Below are positions 1 through 7,835 of a stretch of DNA of 15,083 bases, piece by piece. The stretch spans positions 1-15,083 of the forward strand of contig JBCCTK010000081.1 in NCBI GenBank assembly GCA_039198685.1, written 5' to 3'. Within the stretch, counting starts at the first letter, position 1, and every line of letters starts with the position of its first letter. The position numbers were made by a program, and so were the translations under genes. Below the pieces are notes generated by a model, which did no database searches, was not told where the DNA came from, and was given only the letters and a program-made list of their open reading frames with translations. This stretch comes from UBA5336 sp039198685 (lineage in GTDB: Bacteria > Pseudomonadota > Alphaproteobacteria > Caulobacterales > Hyphomonadaceae).

Positions 1-25
1 CATCAAGTAGGATCCTGCTGCCATT

Positions 26-820
26 TCAATTTAGGGCTGAAACACTCTGAGCGTGTGCCAAGGTCCCTTTTTGGGGGTCTGGGATGAGTTTAGACGTTTT
101 GACAGGAGTCCCTCGCGCTTCGGCCACGAGAACTGCCGTTTGGGTCTCAATGCGACTTCTAAGGTCATCCATAAACAGCGTTTTATCCTCTCCGGGAAAG
201 ACCGGCTCGAGAAATTCGATGATCGCGGTTCCTGGCGTTTTGTGATGGTCCTCCTGGGACCAGAAGACGCCGAGATTGGTTGCCACAGGCACGATAGGAA
301 CGTTCATCGCGCGGGCCATGTGCCATACACCCGCTTTGTAACGAAAATGGGTGTCGACAGGCGCCAGATGGCCTTCTGGATAGATCAGGACACGCCGCCC
401 GTCAGCCTTGGCCAAGGCCATCCCTTTTGAGAGTGAGTCTGCCTTCCGCTCACCTCCGCCGCACGTGTCGATGACAATCGCACCCAGCTTTTTCAAAATG
501 CCGCCGACCAGAGGTAATTTCTCAAGGTGATCGCCCGTGACAAAAGCGAGATTTTCGACTTCAGGGTAGATCAGAAAGCCATCGCCCCAGCTTTGATGTT
601 TCGCAGCCAGGATAAATGCGCCATCCGGCATGTTCTCTCGGCCCCGCACCTCTTTCTTTATGCCTGCAAAGAGCGCCAGAGCGCCGTTCATGGCCCGCGT
701 GTAGCTCCGAATGATCGCGGTCACCGGTCCCCTGCCCGGCAACGCCAGAAAGGGTACTGAAATGAGCACGTATAAAACTGATAGCAGCCAGTAACTGGCT
801 GCAAAGAGAAACGACCTCAT
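26..820 (-). CDS. plsC: 1-acyl-sn-glycerol-3-phosphate acyltransferase family protein (PlsC-like)
   Basis: Predicted membrane-associated acyltransferase that adds a second acyl chain to lysophosphatidic acid, or to a related lysolipid, in phospholipid synthesis. The 264-aa product opens with a hydrophobic segment (about residues 5-28). It then carries the PlsC/LPLAT catalytic HX4D motif as H75-QSWG-D80. The glycerophosphate-binding block appears as YPEGH at 147-151, in the place of the usual EGTR/EGS motif, and VPIVPVA follows at 174-180. Length and motif order fit the family. It starts at ATG 820, only 12 bp after the TetR gene's stop and with no clear Shine-Dalgarno, so it is probably translated from the bicistronic message. 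The family is secure. The exact lysolipid is not, because genomes often carry several plsC paralogues and this regulator-linked copy may be the accessory one. Confidence 0.9.
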   Translation of the reverse strand: MRSFLFAASYWLLSVLYVLISVPFLALPGRGPVTAIIRSYTRAMNGALALFAGIKKEVRGRENMPDGAFILAAKHQSWGDGFLIYPEVENLAFVTGDHLEKLPLVGGILKKLGAIVIDTCGGGERKADSLSKGMALAKADGRRVLIYPEGHLAPVDTHFRYKAGVWHMARAMNVPIVPVATNLGVFWSQEDHHKTPGTAIIEFLEPVFPGEDKTLFMDDLRSRIETQTAVLVAEARGTPVKTSKLIPDPQKGTLAHAQSVSALN

Positions 821-832
821 CTGACCGGTTGC

Positions 833-1429
833 CTATTTTTGTTTTAAAATCGCAAGTATGGCCCGCGTGAACACGTCAATATGCTGACTCATGGGCCCAG
901 GAAGCCGATTATAAGCCTTGTTCTGTCCAGACTGCATCATCACGCCCAAACTCATAGCGGCCAGGACAGCAGGATTGCCCTCCGGGATCTCACCGGAACG
1001 CATCAATCCCCCGATCAAAGTCTCGGTGATCGAAACTGGGTCATCGTCACGGCGGATGTCATGGGGTAGATACTTGTTCAATGATAGGAGGTGGAAAGAA
1101 AATAACAACCAATCCTCATCGGCCAGATCACAGTAGGCTGTTACAACCCGCCGGATACGGTCTTCCAACGAGTCGCCCGCTGCCCACCCTTCAAGCATCA
1201 TGCTGCCAAGACGATTATGCGTCTCCATGAAGAGCGCGAGGGCCAACTCATCCTTTCCAGGATAGTGGCGATAGAGTGCGCCTTCTGATACGCCTGCTTC
1301 TTCAGCAATTTCGCGCGTGGTTGCACCCTCAACGCTTTTCGTCACGAAGAGCTTGAGGGCTGCGCGTTCAATCTTGGGGCGCGCATTACGGGCCCGCGGC
1401 CGGCGGGTGGTCTCAGATAGAGCGGACAT
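833..1429 (-). CDS. TetR/AcrR-family transcriptional regulator
   Basis: DNA-binding repressor of the TetR type, 198 aa. The N-terminal helix-turn-helix lies at about residues 20-67 and includes TTREIAEEAGVSEGALYRHY. The C-terminal ligand and dimer domain (about 75-198) is helical and not diagnostic of a ligand. I place the start at ATG 1429 because AAGGAAG lies four bases upstream. The longer reading frame would begin at a TTG at 1513 that is itself part of the -35 hexamer, so that extension cannot be in the mRNA. The gene is followed after 12 bp by plsC. The palindrome over its promoter points to autorepression and co-control of plsC. A sensor of acyl-CoA, fatty acid or a membrane-active compound is a reasonable guess, but the sequence does not show which. 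Confidence 0.92.
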   Translation of the reverse strand: MSALSETTRRPRARNARPKIERAALKLFVTKSVEGATTREIAEEAGVSEGALYRHYPGKDELALALFMETHNRLGSMMLEGWAAGDSLEDRIRRVVTAYCDLADEDWLLFSFHLLSLNKYLPHDIRRDDDPVSITETLIGGLMRSGEIPEGNPAVLAAMSLGVMMQSGQNKAYNRLPGPMSQHIDVFTRAILAILKQK

Positions 1430-1432
1430 CGT

Positions 1433-1439
1433 CTTCCTT
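1433..1439 (-). promoter_or_regulatory. Ribosome binding site of the TetR gene
   Basis: AAGGAAG on the minus strand sits four bases before ATG 1429. It decides the start in favour of this ATG over the upstream in-frame TTG at 1513. Confidence 0.7.
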
Positions 1440-1481
1440 TCTCGCTCAAGTTGTCCAAGAGCGCAACTCTCTACGCTATTT

Positions 1482-1497
1482 GTGAGTATATGCTCAC
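1482..1497. promoter_or_regulatory. Probable TetR-family operator
   Basis: The 16-bp element GTGAGTATATGCTCAC matches its own reverse complement at 14 of 16 positions: arms GTGAG/CTCAC, centre ATAT, with one mismatched pair. It covers the -10 hexamer of the tetR promoter. A bound dimer would therefore block RNA polymerase, the usual arrangement for autoregulated TetR proteins. I found no second copy in the window. Confidence 0.65.
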
Positions 1498-1513
1498 TAG
1501 TTAGATTATTCAA
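1485..1513 (-). promoter_or_regulatory. Sigma-70-type promoter of the tetR-plsC operon
   Basis: On the minus strand a -35 hexamer TTGAAT (1513-1508) and a -10 hexamer TATACT (1490-1485) are separated by exactly 17 bp. Matches to TTGACA and TATAAT are 4/6 and 5/6. Transcription would start near 1478, leaving a leader of about 50 nt before ATG 1429. The -10 lies wholly inside the palindrome at 1482-1497. Confidence 0.7.
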
Positions 1514-1723
1514 CTCCTAAATGCATCTAGGTCTGAAAGACGAGAAACCATTTAGTCAAAAACCTTCCTCGCGCACCATGATTCCCGCAGCGCGTGAAAT
1601 GAACCGACGCATATCTTCCGCTCGTACAACAGTGTAGCAAATGGGTGGTGCGGCACCGTCCTAATTTGTATGGACCCGTCCGTATATCCGCCCAGTCTGG
1701 CTGCCCAGCAGCGCTCACCAAGA

Positions 1724-2488
1724 TTACAACGCAGGCTGTATCGGGCCCTCGGCGCGACCATGGACAAATTGGTCGACATATTCGTTACCGGGCGCATCGA
1801 TTTCGGAGGCGGACCCATTCCAAATAATCTTGCCCTCAAACAGGAAAGAGACGCGATCAGCGATTTTCCTCGCCGAAGCCATGTCATGGGTGATCGAGAC
1901 AGCGGCCGCTCCAAGCGCTTTGACCTGCTCAATTATCAAGTCGTTGATAGCGTCTGCAGTGATTGGGTCGAGCCCCGTCGTCGGTTCATCAAAAAATATA
2001 AGGTCAGGCTCAGAAATAATGGCGCGTGCGAGCCCAACTCGCTTCTGCATACCGCCAGAAATCTCAGCCGGTTTCAAGTCTGCCGCTGTTGCGCCAAGAC
2101 GGACTTTCTTGAGTGCTGCAATGGCGCGATCCCGTGCTTCTCTGCGGTGGATCCCATCGGCATGAATCAAGCGGAACGCCACATTTTCCCAAACTGTCAG
2201 TGAATCGAATAAAGCAGCCGACTGGAACAACATACCGATCCGCGCGCGCATGGCTTCGCGCTCTCGGCCCGTACCATAGGTTACATCCGCGCCGTCAAAA
2301 ATCACCTGTCCTTCGTTAGGAGTCATCAATCCCAACGCATTCTTGAGCATGACGGACTTTCCGGACCCCGACCCTCCCAAAACCACCAATGACTGTCCTG
2401 GCGCGACATCCAGGTCTACGCCTTTGAGAACATGGTTAGCGCCGAATGATTTGACGACGCCCTTGAGTTCAAGGAGTGGTTGGGTCAT
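1724..2488 (-). CDS. mlaF: ABC transporter ATP-binding protein, MlaF-like
   Basis: Cytoplasmic ATPase of an Mla-type phospholipid transporter, which moves lipids between inner and outer membranes to keep the outer leaflet asymmetric. The 254-aa protein has the complete ABC set: Walker A GGSGSGKS (38-45), Q-loop Q89, signature SGGMQ (144-148), Walker B LIFFDE (163-168), followed by PTTGLDP, and H-loop H201. The SGGMQKRVGLARA form is typical of the MlaF branch. Its ATG overlaps the mlaE stop as ATGA (2485-2488), which implies translational coupling. The usual substrate-binding partner mlaD (MCE domain) does not follow, and the next gene downstream is the tetR gene. Family certain; Mla function inferred from the MlaE partner. 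Confidence 0.93.
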   Translation of the reverse strand: MTQPLLELKGVVKSFGANHVLKGVDLDVAPGQSLVVLGGSGSGKSVMLKNALGLMTPNEGQVIFDGADVTYGTGREREAMRARIGMLFQSAALFDSLTVWENVAFRLIHADGIHRREARDRAIAALKKVRLGATAADLKPAEISGGMQKRVGLARAIISEPDLIFFDEPTTGLDPITADAINDLIIEQVKALGAAAVSITHDMASARKIADRVSFLFEGKIIWNGSASEIDAPGNEYVDQFVHGRAEGPIQPAL

Positions 2489-3300
2489 AGGCCAATGGTC
2501 TCAAACGTGGTGGACATGACATAATTCAGCGCCAATACGAGGACCGCAGCAGCCACCATTGACGAGGTCGCTGCGCGCCCGACACCGGATGCGCCGGCCT
2601 TTGATTGGTCCCCAAAATAGCATCCCATGATGGCGATAACGGCTCCAAATATCACGGCTTTTATCAGGCCCACTGTAATATCTTGCCATGTCATGAAGTC
2701 GATCGTGTTGCGAAGATAGGTGGTCGAGTCAAATCCCAAACCCTGGACAGAGACAAGCCACCCGCCCAAGACACCGATGATATCGGCGATAATCACGAGC
2801 AAAGGGAGAGAGATGATCCCGGCAATCAACCTGGGTGCGTAAAGATAGCGCTTAGGCGCGGCCGACAGTGTGGTCAGTGCATCGATTTGCTCAGTAACTC
2901 GCATCGCGCCGACTTCAGCCGAGATGCCCGCGGAAACGCGTCCAGCCAGCATTAGCCCCGTAATCACCACGCCCAATTCACGCGTAATTCCCAAGACCAC
3001 GACGTTCGGTACAAACTGTTCTGCGCCATACCGCGAACCACCCGTATAAATATTCAGGGCAAGCGCCGCCCCGATAAAGACGGCGGACAATCCGACCACC
3101 GGCAGTGAATAAAAGCCGATGCGGATCATCTGACGCCAAATCTCTGCGCCATACCAGCGCGGTGTGATGGCGGCCCAGGTGACGCCTGCGGCAAACAGCG
3201 CAACGCGGCCAAGGCTTTGGGTCGTTCCAAGAACGGCGGCCCCAATTATCCTGAACGGATTTGGAAATCCGTTTTTAGTATTCGTAGAAACGTTCGACAC
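2485..3300 (-). CDS. mlaE: MlaE-family ABC transporter permease
   Basis: Inner-membrane permease of the Mla/MCE lipid-transport system, 271 aa with about five hydrophobic segments (roughly 60-85, 98-120, 157-182, 205-228, 246-263). The family block AGRVSAGISAEVGAMRVTEQIDAL spans 119-142, preceded by RELG at 107-110. It starts with GTG at 3300, inside the last 26 bp of alr and in another frame. The next in-frame start, ATG for residue 58, would cut into the first membrane helix, so the GTG is the only sensible choice despite no clear Shine-Dalgarno. It ends in a 4-bp overlap with mlaF. The two genes are surely one transport unit. Confidence 0.93.
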   Translation of the reverse strand: MSNVSTNTKNGFPNPFRIIGAAVLGTTQSLGRVALFAAGVTWAAITPRWYGAEIWRQMIRIGFYSLPVVGLSAVFIGAALALNIYTGGSRYGAEQFVPNVVVLGITRELGVVITGLMLAGRVSAGISAEVGAMRVTEQIDALTTLSAAPKRYLYAPRLIAGIISLPLLVIIADIIGVLGGWLVSVQGLGFDSTTYLRNTIDFMTWQDITVGLIKAVIFGAVIAIMGCYFGDQSKAGASGVGRAATSSMVAAAVLVLALNYVMSTTFETIGL

Positions 3301-4339
3301 GTGGGCCCAATCCAGTAATCAGTTCATAGCCTAGGGTGCCGGCCGCATTGGCTTGTAACTCCAAATCGGCTTGGCTGCCAATGAATTCAACCCAACGGCC
3401 CGGTTTGGCAAGGGGGTAAGCTGCTGTCACATCAATGGTGGTCAAATCCATGGACACCCGCCCGACGATTGGGCAGCGAATATCACCGAGAAATCCAAAG
3501 CCGCAATTGCTGAGTGAACGGAGAAATCCATCACCATATCCCAACGCCACAGTTGCGATGACGGCAGGTTGATCTGTTTTATAACACGCACCGTAACCCA
3601 CCGCTTCTCCGCGCGGGAGTTTTTGCACCTGCAGAATCGGCGCTTCCAGCGACATGCCAGGCAACAGGTCTTGTGGGCGCGCAGGCGAATTACCACCGCC
3701 ATAGAGGGCTATGCCCGGGCGTGACAGTCCCAAACGCATATCTGCATGGAGCCATTGAGCCGCCGAATTGGACACTGAGAGGGGGACGCCCGGAAAGGTG
3801 GCCGCCGCCGCCTTGAAAGCGGTCATCTGTTGACGGCTTGCCGGGCTGGCCGGGTCATCGGCGCAGGCGTAGTGGGTCATCAACAGCACGGGCGCATGAT
3901 CACCCAGCAGTTCGACGGCCCGATCGATTGCTTCTGTACGAACACCTAACCGGTTCATGCCCGTATCAATATGCAGGGCGAACGGCGCCTCTGATCTGAG
4001 GCCTACCCAATCAGAAATGTCTGCCAGGGAGTTCAACACAGGGATTAGATCAGACTCTTTTATTTCTTCGGCCGAGATCGCACCAAGACCATTGAACACG
4101 AATATATCTGGGCCTTCGCCAACGGCATGTCGCACCTGGGCGCCTTCAAAGCCATACGCCACAAAGAAAGCCTGGCATCCTGCGTTGGAGAGCGCTTTTG
4201 AAACGGGGCCTACCCCATGGCCATAAGCATCCGCCTTAACGACCGCCCCTGCGCCACCGGGACCGGAATGTGCGTTCAACCGTCGCCAATTGTCGACGAT
4301 GTTTGATAGATGGATCGTAGCGCGCGGACGCAGACTCAT
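3275..4339 (-). CDS. alr: Alanine racemase
   Basis: PLP-dependent enzyme that interconverts L- and D-alanine and supplies D-Ala for peptidoglycan. The 354-aa product has the PLP-lysine motif VVKADAYGHG with K35, the second catalytic base in GYGDG (Y268), the VGRVSMD block (292-298) and the typical end ELITGLGPRV. I use ATG 4339 because MSLRPRATIHLSNI begins exactly where the family's first strand begins. An in-frame GTG at 4408 would add 23 residues of no family character and run into the divergent tldD promoter region. The 3' end overlaps mlaE by 26 bp, so alr heads an alr-mlaE-mlaF operon. Full length, with all key residues present. Confidence 0.96.
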   Translation of the reverse strand: MSLRPRATIHLSNIVDNWRRLNAHSGPGGAGAVVKADAYGHGVGPVSKALSNAGCQAFFVAYGFEGAQVRHAVGEGPDIFVFNGLGAISAEEIKESDLIPVLNSLADISDWVGLRSEAPFALHIDTGMNRLGVRTEAIDRAVELLGDHAPVLLMTHYACADDPASPASRQQMTAFKAAAATFPGVPLSVSNSAAQWLHADMRLGLSRPGIALYGGGNSPARPQDLLPGMSLEAPILQVQKLPRGEAVGYGACYKTDQPAVIATVALGYGDGFLRSLSNCGFGFLGDIRCPIVGRVSMDLTTIDVTAAYPLAKPGRWVEFIGSQADLELQANAAGTLGYELITGLGPRVERFYEY

Positions 4340-4444
4340 GGGCCGTCTCTGCTGCTCCAAAATGGCAAAAATCAGACTGGAGCGAGATGTATTCCTTACA
4401 TCTGTCACTTGTCAGCCTGCGTGCGGCCTATCACATTCGGTTTC

Positions 4445-5848
4445 ATGACCCAAACAGCCCTCCCTTTCGACATGGCTCGTGCAGCCGATATTCTTTCCAC
4501 CGCAGCCAAAGGCGCCGACGACGGTGATCTCTTCATCGAACGCACGCGTTCTGAGAGCTTCGTCTTTGATGATGGACGATTGAAGTCGGCGGCTTATGAC
4601 ACGGCCCAAGGCTTCGGCCTACGCGTCGTAGCGGGCGAAGCGACGGGTAATGCCCACTCCGCTGAATTGACCGAAGCCGCCATAAAAAGGGCCGCAGAGA
4701 CTGCCGCGAGCGCGAAGCGGGGTTATTCGGGCACCCTGGCGAACGGACCAACACCGATAAACCGGAGGCTCTACGCGCAGATTGACCCAACCGAGGAGCC
4801 CGATTTCGGCGCAAAGACGAACCTGCTTGCGGAGATCGATGCCTGGGCCAGGGCCAAGGATCCCCGTGTGGTGCAGGTGTCGGTATCCCTGGCTGGCTCG
4901 ACCCGCGCAATAGATATTATCCGCCCAGGCGGCGAGGCGATGCATGAGATTCGCCCGCTGGTTCGTTTGAATGTGTCGGTGACAATGGAAAAAGACGGGC
5001 GCCGTGAAAGCGCAAGCGCCGGCGCTGGCGGCCGCGCCGCCTATGATGAATGGATCGCACCCGAGCGCTGGAAAGGCCTCGTCGAACGGGCTCTGGCGAA
5101 GGCCACCACCAATCTGGAGTCTGTGCCGGCTCCCGCGGGCGAGATGGATGTGGTGCTGGGGCCTGGTTGGCCAGCCGTACTGCTCCATGAGGCCGTCGGC
5201 CATGGTCTTGAGGGCGATTTCAACCGAAAAGGTACAAGCGTTTACAGCGGCAAGATTGGTGAGCAAGTCGCAGCAAAAGGCGTGACTGTTGTTGACGATG
5301 GAACGATTGAGAATCGTCGCGGTTCGCTTTCCTTTGACGATGAAGGTACACCGACTCAGAGAAGTGTCCTCATCGAGGACGGTATTCTGAAAGGCTATAT
5401 GCAAGACCGCCAGAATGCCCGCTTGATGGGTGTGGCGCCGACAGGCAACGGGCGCCGCGAGAGCTATGATGCTGGCATTATGCCGCGCATGACAAACACC
5501 GTTATGGAAGCCGGAAAAGACGACCCTGCGGAGATGGTGAAGTCCATCAAGAAAGGCATCTGGGCTGTCGATTTTGGCGGCGGTCAGGTCGATATCACGT
5601 CAGGCAACTTCGTTTTCCAATGCACCGAGGCCTATCTCGTCGAGGACGGCAAAGTGATTGCGCCGGTGAAGAACGCCACGCTCATTGGCCATGGGCCGAC
5701 GGCCCTGTCAAAAGTGGAGATGATCGGAAACGATTTCGCGATGGATGATGGCGTCGGCACCTGTGGTAAGGCCGGGCAGACTGTCCCTGTGGGCGTCGGC
5801 CAACCGAGCCTCAAGGTCGGCGGGCTGACCGTAGGCGGAGCCGGTTAA
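4445..5848 (+). CDS. tldD: Metalloprotease TldD
   Basis: Subunit of the cytoplasmic TldD/TldE (PmbA) zinc protease, which degrades unfolded or modified peptides and is known for microcin maturation and CcdA turnover in E. coli. The 467-aa protein (E. coli TldD has 481) shows the zinc motif HEAVGH at 248-253 and a C-terminal CGKAGQTVPVGVGQPSL block. Its Cys440 lies 28 residues from the end, the same position as the third zinc ligand of E. coli TldD. The start at ATG 4445 (MTQTALPFD) is chosen because the 45 residues upstream in the same frame lie over the alr start region and look non-coding. No Shine-Dalgarno precedes it. No tldE/pmbA is adjacent, as is common, since the partner is often encoded elsewhere. 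Confidence 0.96.
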   Translation: MTQTALPFDMARAADILSTAAKGADDGDLFIERTRSESFVFDDGRLKSAAYDTAQGFGLRVVAGEATGNAHSAELTEAAIKRAAETAASAKRGYSGTLANGPTPINRRLYAQIDPTEEPDFGAKTNLLAEIDAWARAKDPRVVQVSVSLAGSTRAIDIIRPGGEAMHEIRPLVRLNVSVTMEKDGRRESASAGAGGRAAYDEWIAPERWKGLVERALAKATTNLESVPAPAGEMDVVLGPGWPAVLLHEAVGHGLEGDFNRKGTSVYSGKIGEQVAAKGVTVVDDGTIENRRGSLSFDDEGTPTQRSVLIEDGILKGYMQDRQNARLMGVAPTGNGRRESYDAGIMPRMTNTVMEAGKDDPAEMVKSIKKGIWAVDFGGGQVDITSGNFVFQCTEAYLVEDGKVIAPVKNATLIGHGPTALSKVEMIGNDFAMDDGVGTCGKAGQTVPVGVGQPSLKVGGLTVGGAG

Positions 5849-5870
5849 GCGGTTTTCGGGAACGAGAGAC

Positions 5871-7706
5871 CTATTCGCCCGGCTCGAGCGTTTCGATTGC
5901 GCCCAGGCCTTTGCCGGCTTCGCTGGATTGTCCACGCGCCAATGACCCTTCGACGTGTTTGGTTAAATTGCGAAGAAGCGGGCTCAAAACGATGAGTATT
6001 ATACCCAAGGCGACCGCTGCCGATCCAAGTTGTAGATAGACAGCATTGTAGGCCGCAAGGCTTTCTTCAGTTGGCGCACCTTCTGGCACCTGTGTCCGTT
6101 TGGCGATCTCCGCTGCGATCACATTCGCAAGTGTTACGGCGAGAAACCAATAACCCATCATGAAGCCAACTATCTGCTTGGCGGACATTTTCGTTACAGC
6201 AGACAGCCCAACCGGCGACAGGAACACTTCCCCCGTTGTGTGGAGCAAATACATGAGCAGAATGAAGACGACCGAGATCCGCAAAGCGCCATTGGCATCC
6301 GGAACAGCGGTCTGAATGCCAAGATTGAGCACATAGAACCCCGCGCCAATCTGAACCATTGCGAACCCAAACTTGATAAAGCTGTTGGGTTCCCAGCCCC
6401 GACTGCCAAGCCATGTCCAGAGCGCGGCAATAATGGGCGCAAACACGATAATGAAATACGGATTTGCGGACTGAAGGTAAGTTGCCGGGAAGTCTTGGCC
6501 GCCAATTTGATTATCCACATGGGCGCCGGCAAAAAGGTTCAACGATGTCGGTCCTTGATCGAACAGCGTCCAGAACAGGACCGATGATATCGACAGGATC
6601 AACAACCCGATCATCGGATTGCGCGCTTCGGCATCCAGTTTGGTGAACATATAGATCAAAATGCCTGCCGTCGCGATGAAGAACACCGGATACATCGCCG
6701 ATGTCGTCAACGATGCAAACTGCAGCAGAACAAAAGCGACTGCGACGAAACCCAGGCCGCTGAGATAGACAATCCATTCCCGGTTCAGGCCGGCAAAGAC
6801 CGGTGTCTTGAGATCAACATCAACCGGTGGATCTGCCCGCCCCTCCAGCCATCCCTGACCAAGAATAAAGACAACAAGTCCCGCGAACATGCCAATCGCG
6901 GCAAGGCCAAAACCCAGTGACCAGCCGTAATTGAAGGCCGCCCAGCCACACGCAATGCCAGACAGGAAGGATCCAAGATTGATGCCCATATAATAGAGCG
7001 TGAAACCGGAGTCCCGCCGACGGTCCCCCTCATCGTACAAAGCCCCAACGCAAGTTGAGATGTTCGGTTTCAGAAAGCCCACGCCTGCCACAATAAAAGC
7101 GAGGGCCAGAAACAGTATGATCTCATAGAGTGGATTTCGCTCTCTCTCGAGTGTACCGGTCAGCGATCCGGCAACACCGTCGACGGATTCAAAAGTCACG
7201 GCGCGAATGGGCGAGCCTTCTTCGGGCTGAACAAATCCTGTGACTTCGAAAACCTCACCACCGATAATGATGGCCCGCTCATCACGTGTCTCGCTATAGG
7301 TTGGCCGCTCCAAGTCATAACCGGTCCCATCGACCACGATCCGTTCGCTCGCCGCTGGACCATGGAAGCCCATCAGCCCATGACCAATCACCAGCAAAAC
7401 ACCGCCAAACGTCACCGCTTTCCGAAAGCCGATATATTTGTCAGCCAGCCATCCACCCAGCAATGGGCCAAGATAAACCAACGCGACATACGCTCCATAG
7501 AGGGTTAGCGAAAAGCTGTTCTCAAAGAGAAAATGCCAGGTCAGATAGAAAATCAGAAGGGCGCGCATGCCGTAATAGGAAAAACGCTCCCACATTTCTG
7601 CAAAGAATAGAACATACAGACCGCGCGGGTGGGTCCGCATCTGATACATCGCAAAAAAGAAAATGATCGGTACCAGCGCAAGCGCCGCGAAAAGGAGAAA
7701 CTGCAT
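5871..7706 (-). CDS. POT-family proton-dependent oligopeptide transporter
   Basis: Inner-membrane importer of di- and tripeptides driven by protons (POT/PTR branch of the major facilitator superfamily), 611 aa. Signature 1, EMWERFSYYG, is at 37-46 and contains the ExxER proton-coupling motif. K213 in FLKPN matches the conserved helix-4 lysine. Signature 2, YYMGINLGSF, is at 238-247. Two features are unusual: an extra hydrophobic helix before helix 1 (residues 1-22) and a polar insertion of about 80 residues (115-195) between helices 3 and 4. I start at ATG 7706 with GGGAAGG five bases upstream; the longer frame begins at a TTG at 7790. The gene lies 129 bp downstream of gshA, so it could be in that operon or have its own promoter. 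It is convergent with tldD, 22 bp apart. Confidence 0.93.
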   Translation of the reverse strand: MQFLLFAALALVPIIFFFAMYQMRTHPRGLYVLFFAEMWERFSYYGMRALLIFYLTWHFLFENSFSLTLYGAYVALVYLGPLLGGWLADKYIGFRKAVTFGGVLLVIGHGLMGFHGPAASERIVVDGTGYDLERPTYSETRDERAIIIGGEVFEVTGFVQPEEGSPIRAVTFESVDGVAGSLTGTLERERNPLYEIILFLALAFIVAGVGFLKPNISTCVGALYDEGDRRRDSGFTLYYMGINLGSFLSGIACGWAAFNYGWSLGFGLAAIGMFAGLVVFILGQGWLEGRADPPVDVDLKTPVFAGLNREWIVYLSGLGFVAVAFVLLQFASLTTSAMYPVFFIATAGILIYMFTKLDAEARNPMIGLLILSISSVLFWTLFDQGPTSLNLFAGAHVDNQIGGQDFPATYLQSANPYFIIVFAPIIAALWTWLGSRGWEPNSFIKFGFAMVQIGAGFYVLNLGIQTAVPDANGALRISVVFILLMYLLHTTGEVFLSPVGLSAVTKMSAKQIVGFMMGYWFLAVTLANVIAAEIAKRTQVPEGAPTEESLAAYNAVYLQLGSAAVALGIILIVLSPLLRNLTKHVEGSLARGQSSEAGKGLGAIETLEPGE

Positions 7707-7711
7707 GGTGG

Positions 7712-7718
7712 CCTTCCC
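7712..7718 (-). promoter_or_regulatory. Ribosome binding site of the POT transporter gene
   Basis: GGGAAGG on the minus strand, five bases before ATG 7706. It favours this start over the in-frame TTG at 7790, which has no such site. Confidence 0.65.
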
Positions 7719-7835
7719 AGACTGTCGCCAGTGCGCCGAAACCAACGCCACTTTTATGAAAAGTTGACCACGCTTGTCCCGCGCGCTCAAGGCTGCAGCA
7801 TTCTATCGATTGCACTCTTGCGCAAGACTGTTGCG

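Noticed and set aside
1..25. Possible next gene on the minus strand starting at ATG 3, with AGGA nine bases upstream
   Set aside because: Only the start codon lies in the window, so nothing can be said about a product.
1430..1513. 28-residue N-terminal extension of the TetR gene from TTG 1513
   Set aside because: The TTG is part of the -35 hexamer and the extension covers the operator. ATG 1429 has its own AAGGAAG site.
1527..1721. 64-codon minus-strand frame downstream of mlaF
   Set aside because: Cys/His/Arg-rich composition with no recognisable domain and no supporting ribosome site; looks like chance.
1690..1723. GCTGC-TGG-GCAGC hairpin after the mlaF stop as a terminator
   Set aside because: Five-pair stem without a following T-run on the minus strand; not convincing.
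4340..4408. Longer alanine racemase from GTG 4408
   Set aside because: The added 23 residues do not resemble the family, whose conserved N-terminus begins at ATG 4339.
4310..4444. Longer TldD reading frame starting at 4310
   Set aside because: The frame overlaps the 5' end of alr on the other strand. TldD homology and expected length begin at ATG 4445.
4619..5404. 261-codon minus-strand open frame inside tldD
   Set aside because: Antisense shadow of tldD in GC-rich sequence; no family resemblance and a conserved gene lies opposite.
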